Below, piece after piece: positions 38,106-51,065 of a stretch of 64,000 bases of DNA. The notes under the pieces are model-generated. The model searched no databases, was not told the DNA's origin, and saw only the letters and a program-made list of their open reading frames with translations. This stretch comes from Omphiscola glabra. Taxonomy: Eukaryota; Mollusca; Gastropoda; Lymnaeidae. The position numbers were made by a program, and so were the translations under genes. The DNA lies in assembly GCA_964017045.1 (NCBI GenBank), contig OZ024804.1, forward strand, positions 20,260,537 through 20,324,536, given 5' to 3'. Within the stretch, counting starts at the first letter, position 1. Each line of letters opens with the position of its first letter.

Positions 38106-38976
38106 CTACAGAGAATATAAACACAGATTATAGAGAAAAAAAGGTGTATTTCCTACACATTTTTTAATAAATAATGTACGCCCTTTACACATTATCGGAG
38201 ATGTTTAGAGACAGTTAATCTCAAATTGGCAGAGGCGATGCCTTCAGCAGTATGTACGGAACGTGAAGTTAGCTACATGAGATCCTGTGAGAGCTGTCGA
38301 TGAAAATCGAAATCTACTGGCCATATCCTTTTTTTGTAAGAGCAGACACATGTCTGAGTGGGCTATCATAGGCGGCGTCGTACGTCCCCGCACAGGGCCG
38401 CACCGTGGTGCATCCATCGTTTGACTAATGATGTGTAAGTTGTTTAGCGGTGAATTCCCTTAGGGACACAAACAATGCGGGCCGTCACATTGTATTGGCT
38501 GCATTGGCTACCGTGACGTCCAGATCCAGGCTTTTCCTATGGGTCGAAATGCCTCTCTTTCGTCATACACAATATCGGGAACGAATCCATATAAAAAAAT
38601 ATAAAAAAAGATTTCACAAAAAAAAAAAAACTATCATTATTATCATCATCACATCACTTATGAAAAACCGCATCGCATTACTATCACGTGGACGTGGTTA
38701 CATGTGACAAAAAGTGATAGTCAACATATATCTAATATTATAACAATATGGTTTGAGTGTTTGAGGGGAGGGGGGTGGGGTGGTGAATGCTGATTTTACG
38801 TATAATTTTTGTGAAAGGTAATGCATTTGACAGGTACTGTGTCTTATTACAAGGTATTGTATCACATTTTTATAACTATATAGACGCTACGCTCTACTCA
38901 CAACAGTATTTCACAAAAATTATAAAAAAAACAAGATTTCTGTTGTTTCCTAAACACTGGGATCGGGAACCTTTTC
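38106..38976. other. upstream flank of TmD
   Basis: A GC-richer patch at 38340-38580 contains GGCGGCGTCGTACG and may be a transposon remnant. A G-rich run lies at 38764-38781. The missing first exon of TmD may be here or further upstream, but I cannot identify it. Confidence 0.35.
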
Positions 38977-39333
38977 ATGGCAAAGAGACTTATATTAAAG
39001 TGTGATCTATTAACGTGTAGTACCCAAGAACTACATGATAAACATCAAATAATTGCGACAAACACTATTCGTTTTAAAATATGTTATTTCTATTCAAATA
39101 AAACTTATGATTTTCGAAAAGACGATTCTAAGGGATGTGTGTCGTTTTCTGACGTCAAATTAAATGAAGGATACACCGTAAGAGTCTTTCCATCAATTCT
39201 ATCAGTTAAATATAAACGAAATAAGGATTACTGTCACATAACTATCGGTCTTTATTCTCTGAGGTCATATTGCGCTTATCTCTCCCTGCCTGTCAAACAT
39301 ATTCCCGTGTTTTCCGAAAATTGCGAGGTTTGA
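38977..39333 (+). CDS. candidate ORF with ectodomain-like cysteine spacing (weak)
   Basis: An ATG opens 118 codons. The sequence reads like a beta-rich extracellular segment: LKCDLLTCST, RFKICYFYSNKTYDF, GCVSFSDVKLNEGYTVRVF, then YCHITIGLY. It has no leader and no membrane segment. It could be an exon of a further receptor gene on the plus strand, or a pseudogene. No convincing splice sites bound it, and I do not recognise a family. Confidence 0.3.
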   Translation: MAKRLILKCDLLTCSTQELHDKHQIIATNTIRFKICYFYSNKTYDFRKDDSKGCVSFSDVKLNEGYTVRVFPSILSVKYKRNKDYCHITIGLYSLRSYCAYLSLPVKHIPVFSENCEV

Positions 39334-40572
39334 GAACCGGTGGATACGTTTGCCATTGCACTAGTAACCGTTGCCAGATCTATTTATTGTTTAATTATAT
39401 TTTTTATTCAACCATAAATATATCACAATTTATTTGTTTAATACGCGATCAGCCAATTCAAAAGAACTTTTTCAATTACTACCACTAATGCTAGCCATTA
39501 AAAGTTGTTGTTTTTTCCTTTTTTAAATGGATGTTTAACTGTTTATAACAGTTATCAAGACTCGTGTCTCATTTTGCACGAACCGGTAACGAAAGGACTG
39601 CTGATCGCCCCTTGAATGTTATAGGACAGTCGTGTCTAGACTTACTAGTAAGTAAATGCCGTATATTTATGTCTTGGTGTAAATGTATCATTTATCACTT
39701 AAAAATTCAGTTTGCACTACTGGTTATCTATAGTAGCAAAGATTAACAAAATTATAATATAATCTAACTAGAAATACCCCTCGGATAAAATGGCGGCGGC
39801 TATTCGTGAACTTCCCATCTACTACAGTTCTTGACAAAAGATAAATTCAAGCAAAAAGCAGTTGTAAGTTATAACTTTTATTTTTCGCGCTTATTTAACA
39901 CGTCGTTACAGACATACGTTTATTCACATCTTGAGAATTATAACGTGTGATAGATTTTTCACTAGAACATTAAAAAATACGTCTTAATCATGCAGGACGA
40001 CACGGCTGTAACCTTTACCTGCTGTTGTGTTTTGACAAAAATGTGTTTCTACTGACTCCCCTGTTATCGCCTCACCAAAGCTGGTCATCGTTACAAGAAC
40101 AAGTAACCACGCCTCGAACAAAACTGGCATGTTTAATGCCACCTATGAGAGGAAAAAGATATCTATTGCCAGAGTGGATAATGTATTTTGTGTTAACAAT
40201 AACCAGATTAAAATTAATAAATCTATTTTAATTAATTTAAAAAAAAAAAAAAATTAAACAGAGAAGCAGCGCCTGTGAGTTTTAGTTAAAGTATTTTGAA
40301 CAACGAGACTGACAGTTAATGTTTACTGGGCCGTCCTTCTTCCAACGCAAAGTTTCCTTCATTGTAATCAGACTCTTTGGACAAAGAACTGAAACACGTG
40401 ATGATGATACATGCTTTAAAGAGTGCGTCTTTTTCGTTATGCGCCCAGCGTGTAGTTAAGGTAAAAGAAAAGAAAATGTAACTAAGTTCTTAATACCCCT
40501 CTTACCGTAATAAAGGCACACAAAACAAACATATTTATTTATTTTTTTTTTTTTATATAAAAAAAAAGAAAA
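39334..40572. other. intergenic
   Basis: A short AAAATGGCGGCGGCT start-like string at 39787 opens only 14 codons. No gene is supported. Confidence 0.35.
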
Positions 40573-40785
40573 GGCTAATGCGAAGAGATAGCACCGTGAC
40601 TTCGTTTGCATATATTTAGGGTTCAGATTGGGTTTAGGGATATATTTAGGGTTCAGGTTAGGTTTAGGGATACATTTATGACATTCTTTCATTATTTTTA
40701 AACGTTTTATTCTTAATTTTACGGGTCACAGCAATCAAGTTGGCGGCCATGGTAAAAAACGCGGTGCTATCTCTTCGCATTTACC
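40573..40785. mobile_element. MITE, 213 bp, 8-bp TSD
   Basis: The left end GGCTAATGCGAAGAGATAGC and the right end, read inwards, GGTAAATGCGAAGAGATAGC are near-identical inverted repeats that continue as ACCG. Both flanks are AAAGAAAA, a perfect octamer, although it is low complexity. The interior has a cluster of TTTAGGG units at 40613-40672. Confidence 0.75.
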
Positions 40786-41944
40786 AAAGAAAACGTACCT
40801 TTAGTGTCCTTGTATGAAGCAGATGTTGCTATGTTTAAATCTCAGGTGGTATGGTATGCACACTAAAAGTGAATCAGTCAGCTCCGTGTCACTTTAAAAC
40901 ATATAAACAAAACTTCTAACATAAATGTATTATTTCCTTATACACTCAAGGGTTTTCTCCTCTCTTAGCCTTGTTCTTGTACTCCAAGCTAACACGATGG
41001 AATGTTTGCTTTGGCCTAACCAACAGCACACTGTATCGACTAATATTGCTACTGACAGACTGGTCCATGTTTGCCTCAGATTTAATCCAACAGTTTGCAT
41101 GACGTCATGGCGTTTTATCATCTATTCTAAATTAATGAAAGCAGGAACGTTTAAAAAATAAAAAAAATGTGTTCTAAAATTAGAAGAGATAAGGGTTTTT
41201 TTGTTGTTTTTTTATACTTGTCAAATTTCAAACTACGCATTGTCTATTTTGGAAGGCTTAGTCACGTCTTCAATTTGTATCTGGTTCAATTAAATGTAAA
41301 TGATGTATTTTCTCATTAACTGATCAGATGTTTATTAATATTAGTCACATTATTTATCATCATATTTTTAAAGGATCTCTTTTAATATGTATCTTTGTAA
41401 GACCGTTGAAATAAATTATGAAATAAAAATGTATTAGTCAAACGAGAACAGAAACATTGAAAATTAATGTATTCATTGATTAATCGTATTTAGTAGTTTT
41501 AGTTGCATTTTTTCTTCTTCTGTTGTTGTACTTGTTATAGATAATATATTACATGTTGTTTTATTAGTAAGCGTTAAAAAATGCTTGCAAATAACTATAT
41601 TAATTTTTAATCTAGAAACATACAAGAGCTAATAATTCACCACTTTAAAATATTTTTTTTTAAAAACTTGGTCTAGTTATTGGAAATCGCAATTGAATTT
41701 GTAAATAACAAATATCCTAGCTCTTATGGCAAACAGCGGCAATCTGCTGTTTGTTCACAGCACGCTAATGTGGACAAGGCTATACATTTTGCGAACGAGT
41801 CTAGTTTGTACTATTGGTGCCGGGAAAAGTTGCCACATGTAACGCACACATGTCCACCAGGTGTTAAGTGGGATTTGGGCGATTCTACTTTTCTTGCTGC
41901 TAGCTTTCTTTGAGTGTTAGGGATACGTTTATTCGCTGAATATT
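40786..41944. other. intergenic
   Basis: A frame at 41680-41913 has a moderately protein-like composition, with a cysteine-containing end, but no start or splice support. Nothing else is seen. Confidence 0.3.
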
Positions 41945-42267
41945 GTGCTCCTACAGTAAGTCTGCAAATTAATCATGTGCTCCTACAGTAAGTCTTCCAC
42001 CCAATCATGTGCTCCTACAGTAAGTCTTTCAAGCAATCATGTGCTCCTACAGTAAGTCTGCCACGCAATCATGTGCTCCTGCAGTAAGTCTTCCAAGCAA
42101 TCATGTGCTCCTACAGTAAGTCTGCCACCCAATCATGTGCTCCTACAGTAAGTCTGCCATGCAATCATGTGCTCCTACAGTAAGTCTGCCACGCAATCAT
42201 GTGTATCTACAGTAATTCTGCCAAGTAATTATGTGCTCCTACAGTAAGTCTGCCAACCAAACATGTG
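41945..42267. repeat. 32-bp tandem array, about 10 copies
   Basis: The unit is GTGCTCCTACAGTAAGTCTG plus CCACGCAATCAT, with small changes in the CCACGC part. Every unit carries CTACAGTAAGT, which juxtaposes an acceptor-like CAG and a donor-like GTAAGT. Confidence 0.95.
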
Positions 42268-45200
42268 CGATCCAAAGCAATGTTTTCCTAAATGTTCAGG
42301 TCGATATGCATGGATTAGAGTGACATTTTTAGACACCTTTAAAAGCTTGTTTTTTGCTTAACCAACGTACTTTCCCCTCTAGAAAATTATTCGTACATTG
42401 GTTGATAAGGCAGACAATGTACTTGATCATGGTTAGTGTCGCTCGTGACGGAAAAATATTTTAGCCGGTGCCAACGCAAATAAATATATCTAAAAAAGCA
42501 CTGCTTATATCTCAAAACGTCCCCTCTCAATATGTAGAAAAAATTACTTCACTGCGTGGAACGTAGCACCACCCATCCTCTGTTAGTTTACCTGAATATA
42601 GTGCATATGTGGAAAAGAGGTCAACATACATTTTTTTTTTGCGGGACATAAGGGGATTTAAAATAAAAGCAAACGCCTACAGTTTGTTGACAATTAGAGG
42701 TTACAATCACGTCAATCAAAACACTTGAATAGTGCAAGGGAAGGCACTTGAACATCAAGCATTCTACTCAGTGAGTCAGTAGTAGAAGAGTTCTACCCAA
42801 TATAGCAACAAACGTATTGTACTCAGTGAGTCTCTAGCTGAACAGTGGTACCAGGAGGGCCTTCTATTATTAAATTAAAACCTATCAAATAACAGTAGTG
42901 GCGGCATGACAAGAAAAGAAGACCACAGTTTGTGATAGAATCACATACGTCATTTACAAGTTATCTACTCTTTGAAATGTTATATATTTGTGATGTAAAG
43001 TGATGTCTTCTTATGTCAACAATGTTAAACTCCGTTATGCAAAAGTATACGATGTCTACTTGGGCTTGTGACATTAAAAGTTCCTTTTAAAAATCTGTAT
43101 GTAGTGGTGCTAAATAATTTTCAACTTGTAGCAGACAAATGTATGTTCTAGCTTAGCATTAAAAATCTTGATACTTTGTCATTAATGATATCATATCAGA
43201 CAATGACCCTTTAAAAGTAGGTCAAGCGGGGCGTCCATTTTGTTGAATGAGGTAAGTTACACGAAGTTGCTGTAAGGAAGATGTTCCATATTAAGGAATT
43301 GGACAATTTCCATGTAAAAAATGAATGTGTTGTGACAACTAACATAGCAAAATTGTAAAAATAAAACAACAAAATATAATTAAACCAATTTTTAAACTTT
43401 ACAGGTACGAAAATAAAATCGTAAGACCTGGAAACTTAAGTCGTTCTATGACCTAGTTGCAATGCCAATCAGTAGTACCTTTGGCCCCCTGGAGACTTTG
43501 GAGTGAATCTGTATTGATTTTCCCCTCAGACAAAGAGGAAGATTTGTGACACATTGCAGTAAGAGGCTGTAAATAATTCACTCAAATACTACGTCTCGTA
43601 TATCTATTATGCATGCATACATTTTAAATTGCTTATTACATTATGTGTACACATTATCTGCTTTTATTTCGTCATCATTTTCATATCGTGGTACTTTGGC
43701 TGAGTCGTTTTCTATACTTAGCCACACGCGGTGACGTCACCTAAGGACTCGAACTCTCAAATGTTTTAGGCCACTCCCACAATCCTGCAAGAACTGAATC
43801 CTGTTGTTTTTTTTGTTTTTTTTTTTTTGTTTTTGTTTTTTTACCATTTGTGAGTAGTTTTTAAGCATTCTATGTTCGCCGCCTTTATGACGACACTAAA
43901 TTTTAAATATAGATAGTGTTACACGATTGGGCCCACTATAATACGGAGATACAATAATCGTTAAATATCCCCTAATATTTGACGTGTTGGTCCCCTGTTA
44001 ACCAGATACTTTTAAACTTTGTTAAGTTGTTGATTTAAGCAAATTACTATTACATTAAGTCTTGATAATTACATGGGTTTTAAGATGAATGATAATTCAA
44101 GCCACTTTACAGCCTCAAAATGCATTAGCCGCCTCCCTGCAAAATTGGGTCAGTATTTTGGGTTTGCAAACAACGTATGATGTTTAACAATCTTTCCATG
44201 CATATCTTGTAACATATTTAAGCATTACATACTCAAAATGATATAAAAATACCTTTCTTTAGCTAGAAGAAACGCGTAGTTTATTATAGGAAAAATACAT
44301 TATGTATGATTTATAGTTATATAAGATAAGATAGAATAAGAATCTTGTTTTTTAAAAATCAAAATAAATTGAATTTGCTTCTATTTCGTTTTATGTATTA
44401 ATTTTCAGTACATAAATAAATACATATTTAAACCAAGACAAAATTTAACGTTACAACAATGTTAACACAAGACATCGAAAGTATGTTTCTAGTGTAGAAA
44501 TCAGCGATCAGTGAACTTCCTTTGTGACAATCATGTCTTAATCATGAATTAATCATAACTTAATCATGACTTAATCATGACTTAATCGGTGATTTTTTTA
44601 AAAAGTGCAACCGCTGAGTGGGGGTGAGGCACTCTGGCAAATTCTTACAGACTTGGAGACAAAAGAATGTTTATATTTTTCGGTCATAAATTTAAGAGAA
44701 AGAATTCGTCCTGATCGAGCTGATCTGGGGAATCTGTAATGAAATTGGTGAGATGTATCATTCAAAAACGATTTAGTTTTACGACATCATTTTTCATCAC
44801 ATAGTTCATCAATGTTGATTGTGTATTATTATGTATGTAATTTTGAATAATTTCTGCTCATCTGCTCCACACGAGAGTTTACAAAATTAACGAACGTTTA
44901 GCCACAATGACTCTAAGAAGCTTTTGATTGACGGGACGAATTGTTTAAAAATACATTTATAATCAATTATATTCCAACCAAGGGGAGTTACTCTTTTTTT
45001 TACCTCCACCCTCCCTAACCCTTAAAAAAGGGGTTACCGAGTTCCTTTGTGGAGAACGCTTCTCGTATATTGAAATATGGATTGACCTTTGACCTGTAAA
45101 AAATACATTTTGCTGTTGAGCAAATGTATGACAAAACATAATTGTAGACAATATATAATTAATCAAGTAACACCATATATGGTTTATATATGTATTGCCT

Positions 45201-45684
45201 GCTATTTACAAACATAGAGATACGTCGAATTTCACAAAATAAAATGCTTTTTTAAAAAAAAAAATTTAAAAAAAAAAAAAAATGTTATTTGCGATTGATG
45301 TGTTTAGGATTGTTCATGTATTGTAATGCCGATCCATTATCTTAATATTCTTTTACCAATAGGATATTTTGGTTTTTTTTTCAAATGTTGATAAATTGAT
45401 ACTTAGTTATATTTTTACACTTAACGGCGAAACACGCAAACTTGTTTTAATGCTCCATTAGTTTGTTAACAAAATAGCTGTGAACATTTTGTAAACTCAA
45501 TGAACCGTACGTTAACTAGGAGGTTGTCGAGGATAGGATGTCATTGCGACACACACTGTGCTCGTGCTGGTTTTAAGGGGCGGGGTCAATTAATGTTAAC
45601 ATTTGAGCATTATCTCCGGTAGCACTTTTGACTTATTTATGTAATTGCAACAATATTTATTTTTGAATCAACATTGTAGTAGGC

Positions 45685-45729
<45 letters not shown>

Positions 45730-45953
45730 TTTAATTTACGCATTTTCGTCTGTTGCACAATACAGTCACGATATCCAAGATGTAATGGGCTTTATGCGTA
45801 GAACATCTTGTGGTTGTGTTTGTTGTAGTCATTGTAATACAAATGATGCACAAACGGCAGCTATGGGGCTTTTTCCGTATTGACAGCCCCTGCCTTTTTA
45901 TGGCAAATTTTGTAAACACTTCCAAGTTACAGAATATTTTCAGTGCTTTTTTT
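42268..45953. other. A+T-rich intergenic, 3' flank of TmE
   Basis: The interval holds a short TTAATCATGAC tandem at 44535-44590, T-rich tracts near 43806-43842, and (TA)n at 45687-45726. No gene is supported. Confidence 0.35.
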
Positions 45954-47309
45954 TCAGGATGTATTTTCATGATTACTCCGATCTCCAGCCGAGCAGTGGT
46001 CTATATCTTGAACACTGGTAGATGCATAGTGGACAGTGTCTTTCTCGAGCTCAAAATAAAAATTTTGTTTCTGATTGGAATCTTTCGAACTCCGTTTCGT
46101 AGAATGCGTGTTATTCTCTGGGTGTGTAGAATGTATCGTTTCGGGTGTATCCGGTTCGTGTTGTGTCACAGTGGGACCCGTATTCGGTTCATTGATAAGC
46201 TCGATATACTGCCCACTGACACCATCGATATTTGGAACATCAAGGTCTGTGAAAGGTTTGGCTACCGAGTAGTAAGACAGAGGTTCGGATGATCTCTTCG
46301 CCGGCAGAGGTAACGGAGGAAGTAAGCGTGGGTCTCTAGTCGGTGGTTTTAACGCACTGTAAGTACGAGCATATTGTGTGGCGCTATCTAGGGTGGAGTA
46401 CTCGCCCGAGTAGTTTACTCTGGAATCGTCGATATGCGAATACGCTGGCTCGTCCTCTGTCTGAGTACGTGTCGTAATGTTGTTGGTTGAACGCGCTAAA
46501 CCTCGCGTTCCGTTAGATGCTTTGCTATTCGAATTATTGTTCGTTTTCATAGTCGAATACCCGTTGGCGTTCGTGTCTATTTTCGGCGGAGTCGATGATT
46601 TACCCTTCTCCACGCCATTTTCCCCGACAACAGGGAAGTTGCTGCTCGTGTGAAAGTCACCTTCCTGACCGATGACCAGGCCGTCAGTAGACGTGACTCT
46701 ACCGGAAACTGGGTGTCCAGCTGTGGCCGAGGATTCTCTTCGAACTTTCAACAACCAGACGACAAACGCCGTAAACATCACAATAACGATGGCGGAACAC
46801 GCAATGATGATTCCTATAACCACGGGACTCACGGCGTCGTCTCCTTCTTGCGACGTGTCCACGTCATCGTCATTATCGTCATTAGTAGACGGGGCGCAGC
46901 TGGAGTTACAAGCGAATATATTCTTGATCTGTCGACTCCAAACCGTAACAACGCATTTCTGTTCATCCGCCCAGTACACGTCAACGGATCCTAGTGGGCA
47001 GTCGGGGCCGTAGGTCGTGAAATCAGGGATGCAGTGGTCCTCATCCTGGCACAGTGACCTGTCGGTTGCTGCGAGCCTGTAGCAGCTGATCTTGTTGGTC
47101 TCGGCACCGCAAATGTATCTATTGGACTCATGGGATTTCGAAGGTTGGTTTAGCTCCTCTATGTGTATGTCGATTGCCGTGGTGGCAGTGGTGACAACTG
47201 TACACACGTTGCTGTTCGCCTTACACAGGCAGTCGTGGAATCTGAAGATTTGGTGTATAAAGTTAGTTAGTTGTCTGTTTTTCGTTTTTTTTTTAATTAA
47301 TGATATATA

Positions 47310-47365
<56 letters not shown>

Positions 47366-48394
47366 AATGACAAAGGATCACACTAAAGTCAAGATATTTT
47401 ATACGTTAGCAACCTCATTGTTAAAAATCTGAAGGGTTCAGCAAGATAACGGGAGATTACGTATACTCCTTGAAGGTTATACATCACTTTGCCTATGTTA
47501 ACCTGTGAGCATGCTAAAGTAGCATGGATACAAGCGCTATGTCCGTATTTTAATCAATGAATCAATCAAACATGTGAATGATGTATGAACTCCCTCTTCT
47601 TTGGAAATTAATTTTCCGACATTCTAATTCTAAACCATCGGGTATTATTCCAAGACCAGGGCTCAAAATTGCACTCTTTTTTAGGTCAAAGAAATCTAGT
47701 GTGCATTTTAAAACAGGAAAAAATGGGGGAGGGGGGGGCGAAATAAACACCATAATATCAACCTGTATTAACACAGTTCTGCTGATAAAAAAGATCGCCT
47801 TGATTTAATTTGGTTTTTCTTAAAAACGAGTAAATAAAATTTAACAGTTGTAGACGCAATTCTAATTTATTGAGTGGATGTTTGAATAACACTAAGAAAT
47901 AACTCTGGAATAATATTTCTATACCCAGTCGTTGGTTCCTTGCTAATAGTTGTATCTAACACATAACAAGCTTACTTTGTTATAATGTCTTTACTAAACT
48001 CAACATCAATCAGTCCACCTGCACTGGAATGCGTGTCTATAGTGAAGAGAACAACATTGTTCGGGTCGTCAAGAGGTGGTCTTATATGGAAGACGCTTGA
48101 CGTTGAAAGGGAAGCGATTCTGGTCGCTATGGACGTACTCTCGACTGCAGTCGTTGTGACTTCTTCTGTGGTGGTGGTGGTGGTGGTGGTAGTAGTGGTT
48201 GCAGTTGTATAGTTATGAAAAGGAGACGTCGGATCGGAGTCTTCCTGGATTAGGTCGCTGGGGTAGACACCAGCTGGAGGTTTATTCGTCTTGGGGTCCG
48301 TGGTCCTTGCCCTGGCGGCTTGCGAGAGAATGGTAACGGAACTGAAGAAGATTGTCATCAAACACAGCAACACTCTATTGGTATTTTTCCCCAT
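45954..48394 (-). CDS. TmE: type I membrane receptor with overlapping YxxL/I motifs
   Basis: Two exons, 48394-47976 and 47241-45954, give 568 residues. The ATG at 48394 begins MGKNTNRVLL and a signal peptide (to about residue 29); an earlier in-frame start is not leader-like. Exon 1 has a long Thr run and then the LDD/FTIDT block shared with TmD. It ends ACAAA|GTAAGC, and exon 2 starts after CTTCAG, phase 2. Exon 2 carries 11 ectodomain cysteines, an acidic linker, a membrane segment (about 279-304) and KVRR. The tail has YSTM368, YSHI407, YSTL421, YSAL434, YYSV463, YIEL485 and YFEL535. YSHI-x10-YSTL-x9-YSAL forms two overlapping ITAM-like pairs. RLLPPLP (about 445-451) fits a class I SH3 ligand. 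YFELEK is shared with TmA. The intron holds a (TA)n run at 47305-47361. A signalling receptor role is inferred. Confidence 0.85.
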
Positions 48395-50456
48395 GATAGT
48401 GTTTATTACAAAGCAAACATAAACTTGCTTAGTTAAGTGCAACTCCTGGTCAGCTCGACCGGTTCATTATATTTTATGTTAACATGTTAGCAAATGTTTG
48501 CACAATTTGATGAACGGGTGATGTCTTCTTCAAATACCCATCTATAGGATTACTCCTGCTATCCAAGATTTTCTTAAAGCTTATCACTGAGGTTGGACGT
48601 TGCCTTGGATTTAAGACATAATACATTTGTTTCTAGATATGAACTGTTTCATTGTTCTTGGGTTGGTCTCATTAGCACAGCGTATGCCACGAACAATCAG
48701 CTCATCCAGTAATATATTTTCCTTGTGTAGCCATTGTCTATATCCTGCAACGGAGAAAACGTTTAAAAAATGTTATCAAATACTTATCAGAAGCTACTAT
48801 TTTGTGGTCAACGCTTGTGTATCAGACACTCAGAAAAAATGCCATCTGACAGAGGAGTGAAGAGGGTGCACCACCAACCCCCCCCCCCCCCCCCGAGGAA
48901 AACGGCTCAAAGGCAGACCTAGGCTTAGATGGATGGATGATGTGGGGAAAAAGATCTACAGCAGCTGGGAATTCAGGCATGGAAAAGAAAAGCATTAAGT
49001 AGGTCTGATTGAAAGCAAGTGATGAGGCAGGCAAAAGCCCTACACTGGCTGTAACGCCACAGGCATGGATCGACTTGTATATCAGAGCTGAGAAAAAAGT
49101 TAGATACAGTTTCAAGGGATTCGCTAGAGTTGAAGATTGTTTTAAAAAAGAAACTGTCCCTCGCAAACCAAACCGATCTATCTTCTTTTATATTTTATTT
49201 AGTTGTGTTGCAAATCATACTAATCCTACAGATCAGTTTATAGAGAAAACTGACAAAATTCAAAGCAGTATATTACAAGGAGAATGGTTAAAACAAATTG
49301 TATCCTAACTGCCAAGGTCAATGACCCTTGCTCTTAGTGTACATTCAGTACGACAAGTGGCATGTGCATAACATACACAGTATTTTAACACAACGTCGTT
49401 GCACAGCAAATTATTTAACATTACGATCTTAACACGAGCATGACACTAGTAGAGAACACTGAGTTATGAGAACACACATATATGAAAGAATACCGCTACA
49501 CATAGCTTAGTGAGACTGTGTCCGAAAAGGTATGTACAGCAATAATTACCTTCTGCGAGGTTAAAGTCATATATTGAACACACACAGGCTTACCTTCAGA
49601 AGCTTCTTGGCTATAACTTATATGAAGTTAGGGGCGGTTTTTGTGTGTGTTCGGGGGGGGGGGGGGTTAAGAAAAGGGTGCATGGTGGAGGGAGAGGGAC
49701 GAAATCATTCTGGGCAGAACTTTGTTGAAGGCGGAATTTGTTAGATTACTTAAAACCCATGGCATATTTAAGTTTAGTGCCCCGGGGTGGGGGGCAATTA
49801 CCGCCCTTTCAAGGAAACATATCACAGCCTGCTAACAATGGCGCTCTTCACATTAGAAAGAAAATTGTTGGGGGGCCGCCCCATTCTACGTCACTGCTTG
49901 AATCAAAAGAATTATTATTATTATTTTTTATATAGCAGTAGGATACAATATAAACAGAAGCTATGGATGAAGCGTAGGCGTAAAAAGCAAACTATAAATG
50001 TATTATAACTTATGTTGTATGATTTTTATTGTTGAAACTCGTATATATCTATCTATCTTCAGATGATAATACATACATATAATACACTCTAGCGTATGTA
50101 CTCACCGCCAATCACTACAAATGTAGTATATGTTACTTATCACTGCGTTTTTATTATACTTGCCCGTATGTCGTCCTCTGTAACTTGATGCGCCAATAAT
50201 TAAAATCAATAATTTATATATCCCAGGTAGACCTTGTTTACGTCATATGAACATTCGCCTTGAACTACAACGTTCAGCCTCATTGTCCCCTATCCCACAC
50301 TAGCCATGAATAAACAATGGTGGCTATGTCTAGTGTATCTAGCACCAATTATTCTGTCCAGTTGTGGATCAATAAAATCGATCACTGATAAATTCAGGCC
50401 ATTATATCAATGCATGCATGATGCCTGAGATTTTAAATTCACGTTTTGACATTTCT
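48395..50456. other. upstream flank of TmE, intergenic
   Basis: An ATATAATG string about 75 bp upstream of the TmE start could be a TATA-like element. A C14 run lies near 48880 and a G12 run near 49656. The short frames here have no support. Confidence 0.35.
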
Positions 50457-51065
50457 TAGTCTTATTTCTTATTCTTATTTCTTAGTCTTATTTCTTAGTC
50501 TTATTTCTTAGTCTTATTTCTTAGTTTTATTTCTTAGTCTTATTTCTTAGTCTTATTTCTTAGTTTTATGTTTTAGTCTTATTTCTTAGTCTTATTTCTT
50601 AGTGTTATTTCTTAGTGTTATTTCTTAGTGTTATTGCTTAGTCCTGTTTCTTAGTCCTATTTTGTAGTCCTATTTGTTAGTCCTATGTCTCATTCCTGTT
50701 TCTTTGACCTATTTCTTAGTCCTATTTCATAGATCTATTTCGTATACACATTATTTCTTACACATATTTCTTAGACCTATTTCCTATTCTTATTTCTTAG
50801 CAGGCCCTCGCCTAGGGAAATTCTGGGCCCCAGGCAGGCGACAGAGTTCGGGCTCCTTTAGTTATAAAACATGTGTGTATATTTTAAAAGGTCGGGCCCC
50901 TATCTAGCTCGGGCCCCTTACAAGTGTCATGGTTGTACACCCCTCTTAAATGCGGGCCTGTTCTTAGTCCTATTTGTCAGTCCTATTTCTTAGACGTATT
51001 TCTTAGTCCTATTTCTCTGTCATATTTGTTAACCCTATCTCTTAGATCTACTTCTTTGTGCTATT
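50457..51065. repeat. 13-bp tandem array, interrupted
   Basis: The unit TTTCTTAGTCTTA is fairly regular at 50457-50640 and then decays to TTTCTTAGTCCTA variants up to 51065. A small inverted-repeat element is inserted in it at 50801-50960. Confidence 0.92.
50801..50960. mobile_element. hAT-like MITE inside the 13-bp array
   Basis: The sequence begins CAGGCCCTCGCC and ends GCGGGCCTG. It is GC-rich, unlike the array, and is flanked by TTCTTAG on both sides. Because the array itself contains TTCTTAG, the target duplication is not independent proof. Confidence 0.55.

Noticed and set aside
43730..43760. B-box-like AGTTCGAGTCC on the minus strand
   Set aside because: No cloverleaf or A box could be found around it, so it is not called a tRNA.
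46650..47013. Plus-strand open frames of over 110 codons
   Set aside because: They are the antisense of TmE exon 2.
49009..49308. 99-codon plus-strand frame
   Set aside because: It has no leader, domain or splice context; it looks like chance in A+T-rich sequence.
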